NCBI RefSeq assembly: GCF_001436315.1
Contig: NZ_AYZA01000024.1
Location: forward strand, 24,800 to 88,799
DNA from: Ligilactobacillus aviarius subsp. aviarius DSM 20655
GTDB taxonomy: Bacteria; Bacillota; Bacilli; Lactobacillales; Lactobacillaceae
Direction of reading: 5' to 3'
DNA length: 64,000 nt
The translations under genes were made by a program, and so were the position numbers. A model generated the notes under the pieces. That model did not search any database. It saw only the letters and a program-made list of their open reading frames with translations, and was not told the DNA's origin. Shown piece after piece: positions 61,653 to 64,000 of this stretch. Position 1 is the stretch's first letter. Each line of letters starts with the position of its first letter.

Positions 61653-62864
61653 ATGGCATTGAAAGGTAAGAAAATTGCGGTTTATGTGACCGGGGGAATT
61701 GCAAGTTATAAGGTTGCAAGCTTTGTCCGGCTTTTGATTAAGGCAAAAGCGGAAGTCCGCGTCGCAATGACGGCGGCAGCAACGAGTTTCATTTCACCGT
61801 TGACAATGGCGACGTTGTCAAAGAATCCGGTTTTAACGAATTTTAATGACGCTGAGCAACGCGGGGAGTTTATTCCGCATATTGAAATTGCGCGGTGGGC
61901 AGACCTTTCGATCGTCATTCCGGCCACGGCAGATATCATTGGAAAAATGGCAAATGGAATTGCTGATGACCTCGTTTTGTCGGCGCTGACTGCAACGGCG
62001 AAGGATAAATTCGTTGTTCCCGCAATGAATGATGAGATGTGGGCTAACCCTGCCGTTCAACGAAACGTTCATCAGTTGAAAGCCGATGGAATTCACGTAA
62101 TGGAACCGGTGACCGGCTTTTTAGCAGAAGGATATGCCGGAAAAGGACGAATGCCGGAGCCGCAAGCAGTTTTAGAGTGGATCGAAAAGCAAACGAATGA
62201 TCAGCCGCTTCGGGGAATCAAGGTGCTGGTAACTGCTGGGGGAACGCAAGAACCAATTGATCCGGTGCGGTTTATTGGAAACCATTCAAGCGGGAAAATG
62301 GGAATCGCGCTTGCTGAAAATGCGGCCCTTCAAGGAGCAGATGTAACGTTAATTGCGGGAATGGTTACGGTTGATCTGCCAACGAACGTGAACGTGATCC
62401 GCATTCAAACGTTTGCGGATCTGCAAACTAAGTTAATGGAAGAATTTCCGCAAAATGATGTCTTGATCATGGCCGCCGCGGTTTCGGATTATCACGTTGA
62501 ACAACCGGATGATCAAAAAATTAAAGCGAATGCTAACCAGCAAGTTCAGTTGACACTGAAACGGAATCCAAATCTATTGCGGATGTTAGGTAATCAAAAA
62601 CATCGCCAAGTCTTAGTTGGCTTTGCTGCTGAAACGGATCATCTGCTTCAAAATGCAACGGCTGAACTGGAAGATAAAAAGGTCGATATGATCGTCGCCA
62701 ATGATGTTTCGCGCAACGATATTGGATTTGGCAGTGACCAAAATGCCGGTTATATTTTGCAGCCGCACCAGAAACCAATTAAAGTTTCAAAGGTTTCAAA
62801 GCAGGTTTTTGCTCAGAAAATATTAAATGAAGTTGAAAAATTGCTCAGAAAAGAGGAAGGTTAA
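61653..62864 (+). CDS. coaBC: Bifunctional phosphopantothenoylcysteine decarboxylase/synthase
   Basis: CoaBC performs two steps of coenzyme A synthesis. The 403-residue protein has an N-terminal flavoprotein decarboxylase CoaC (about 1-180, VYVTGGIASYK; PAMNDEMW) and a C-terminal synthase CoaB (about 190-400, VTAGGTQEPIDPVRFIGNHSSGKMG; AAAVSDY). The frame extends upstream across a terminator hairpin; the ATG at 61653 with GGGGTGAAG upstream gives the family N-terminus. Confidence 0.94.
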   Translation: MALKGKKIAVYVTGGIASYKVASFVRLLIKAKAEVRVAMTAAATSFISPLTMATLSKNPVLTNFNDAEQRGEFIPHIEIARWADLSIVIPATADIIGKMANGIADDLVLSALTATAKDKFVVPAMNDEMWANPAVQRNVHQLKADGIHVMEPVTGFLAEGYAGKGRMPEPQAVLEWIEKQTNDQPLRGIKVLVTAGGTQEPIDPVRFIGNHSSGKMGIALAENAALQGADVTLIAGMVTVDLPTNVNVIRIQTFADLQTKLMEEFPQNDVLIMAAAVSDYHVEQPDDQKIKANANQQVQLTLKRNPNLLRMLGNQKHRQVLVGFAAETDHLLQNATAELEDKKVDMIVANDVSRNDIGFGSDQNAGYILQPHQKPIKVSKVSKQVFAQKILNEVEKLLRKEEG

Positions 62865-62865
62865 A

Positions 62866-64000
62866 ATTAGTCGATATGCAGAAGTAATTGTCGATGTTCC
62901 AGCAATGCAAACCAACCATCCGTTCACTTATCAAATTCCGGAAAAGTTCCAGGATTTTTTGCAAATCGGGATGCGCGTTGTGGTTGAATTCGGCAACGGA
63001 AACCGAAAAATTCAGGGATTTGTGACGGGATTGACAGATGAATATTCAGGTGAACACCAATTAAAATCAGTAATCGATGTGCTTGATTTGAATCCGGTCT
63101 TAAGTGATGAAGCCATGGCGATGGCTGACTGGCTGACGCAGCGAACATTTGCATTTAAGATTCGCTGCTTGCAAGTTATGCTCCCGAATGCAATGCGGGC
63201 AAGTTATCGTAAAACGCTTAAGTTGACCGGTAAAATTACCGATTCCGATCTTATCACTCTTTTTGATCACCAAAGTGAAGTTGAATTTAATCCGCGAAAG
63301 TTAACTTCAAGTCAATTAAATCAAATTGAAAAGTTGCGCAAGGCAAACCAAGTTGAAATTGTCTATCACGTTGATGACCGTGCAAAATCAAAACTTGTTT
63401 GGGCATTTAAAGCTCAAATGACGGTCGAAGAATTGCAGACAGCCAAGAAAACGTTAAGAAAAAATGCAGCCAAACGGAAACGCTTGCTTGACTTTTTGAT
63501 CACGAATCATGAACAGGAATTTGTTCAAAGTGATGTGACCCGGGAAAATAATTTTACTGCAAGCGACTTGAAAACAGCTGCCCAAAAAGGATGGATTACC
63601 CGGTATCAAATTGAAAAATACCGTAATCCATATCAAATCGACAAGGTTCAACCGTCGACGCCGAAAAAGTTGACTGCCGAACAGGCCCAGGCAACGAATG
63701 CGGTTGATCAGGCAATTGACGAAGACCAGGCAGCAACCTTTTTACTTGAGGGAGTAACGGGGAGCGGCAAAACTGAAGTTTATTTGCAGATCATTCAGCA
63801 TGCGCTTGCGCAAGGCAAATCAGCTTTAATGCTTGTTCCGGAAATTTCGTTGACCCCGCAAATCGTGCGACAATTCAAAGCCCGGTTTGGCGATCAGGTC
63901 GCCCTTTTACACAGTGCATTGTCTGATGGCGAACGATATGACGAGTGGCGCCGGATTGAAAAGGGCGATGCTCAAGTCGTTGTTGGCGCCCGCTCAGCAA
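62866..64000 (+). CDS. priA: Primosomal protein N' (PriA), partial
   Basis: 5' part (about 378 codons) of the replication restart helicase, cut by the window end. It has the N-terminal DNA-binding domain (AEVIVDVPAMQTNHPFTYQIP), a winged-helix region and the start of the helicase domain with Walker A VTGSGKTEVYLQ near residue 302 and VPEISLTPQIV. No ATG, GTG or TTG lies near the family start. GAGGAAGG (62853-62860) best fits ATT at 62866; a TTG at 62833 inside coaBC is the alternative. It follows the coaBC stop directly. Confidence 0.88.
   Translation, partial: MSRYAEVIVDVPAMQTNHPFTYQIPEKFQDFLQIGMRVVVEFGNGNRKIQGFVTGLTDEYSGEHQLKSVIDVLDLNPVLSDEAMAMADWLTQRTFAFKIRCLQVMLPNAMRASYRKTLKLTGKITDSDLITLFDHQSEVEFNPRKLTSSQLNQIEKLRKANQVEIVYHVDDRAKSKLVWAFKAQMTVEELQTAKKTLRKNAAKRKRLLDFLITNHEQEFVQSDVTRENNFTASDLKTAAQKGWITRYQIEKYRNPYQIDKVQPSTPKKLTAEQAQATNAVDQAIDEDQAATFLLEGVTGSGKTEVYLQIIQHALAQGKSALMLVPEISLTPQIVRQFKARFGDQVALLHSALSDGERYDEWRRIEKGDAQVVVGARSA

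Noticed and set aside
1-64000. CRISPR array, prophage, insertion sequence, tRNA or rRNA genes
   Set aside because: No regular spaced repeats, phage genes, transposase frames or tRNA/rRNA-like sequences were found by reading both strands.

Overview
The window is a chromosomal segment of a low- to mid-GC Firmicute, almost certainly a lactic acid bacterium of the family Lactobacillaceae. The evidence is conserved gene order (polA-mutM-coaE-nrdR-dnaB-dnaI-thrS; infC-rpmI-rplT; yqeG-yqeH-yhbY-nadD-yqeK-rsfS-tmcAL; dltXABCD; ynbB-glnR-glnA), a dltX gene, small proteins typical of the group (DUF3042, an SPJ_0845-like peptide), strong AGGAGG-type ribosome binding sites and frequent TTG starts. I saw no rRNA, tRNA, CRISPR array, prophage or intact insertion sequence. 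Coding density is high and most genes are housekeeping.

Layout. 1-7.2 kb: class A penicillin-binding protein, exonuclease YhaM, the convergent prsA / small membrane protein / hit cluster, and the divergent ecsAB ABC transporter. 7.2-12.2 kb: ccrZ-trmB-ytpP-ytpR, then the DNA translocase sftA. 12.2-14.4 kb: murC and a Bax-inhibitor-1 family protein. 14.5-23.6 kb: DNA replication and repair genes ending in a T-box-controlled thrS. 23.6-25 kb: infC-rpmI-rplT behind an L20-type leader. 25-32 kb: ribosome assembly, NAD and tRNA modification genes, rpmF, engB and a MazG-like protein. 32-43.8 kb: uvrC, an amino acid permease, obgE, a nucleobase permease, rnz-SDR-lapA-recJ-apt. 43.8-48.3 kb: the complete dlt operon for D-alanylation of teichoic acids. 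48.3-51 kb: an accessory island with a secreted serine hydrolase, apbE and a PAS-domain protein. 51.2-56.2 kb: pbp2B, rpmG, rhomboid protease, yqgQ, glcK, rhodanese-like protein. 56.2-64 kb: DUF3042, miaA, ynbB, glnR-glnA, gmk-rpoZ-coaBC-priA (priA runs off the window).

The most interesting observation is the minus-strand pair at 49.5-51.0 kb. A cytosolic PAS-domain protein ends in D-A-I-S-G-A-S, which matches the target motif of FAD:protein FMN transferases, and the next gene of the same transcription unit encodes such a transferase (ApbE), also without a signal peptide. This suggests a self-contained cytosolic flavinylated redox or sensor module. Other points are: (i) three copies of a palindromic ~100-bp repeat ending in GGTGTGACAAAAC, two of them directly after stop codons; (ii) a family of seven terminators that conserve primary sequence (CTGTGAC..GTCGCAG), two of them between co-oriented genes with no promoter visible between them; (iii) non-AUG starts at infC (AUC or AUA) and probably priA (AUU or UUG); (iv) a MutM lacking its fourth zinc cysteine, where the coaE Shine-Dalgarno sequence occupies the codon; (v) a rhodanese domain without the catalytic cysteine.

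Many reading frames can be extended upstream of the true start. I moved starts downstream where a ribosome binding site and the family N-terminus agreed, and state this per gene.
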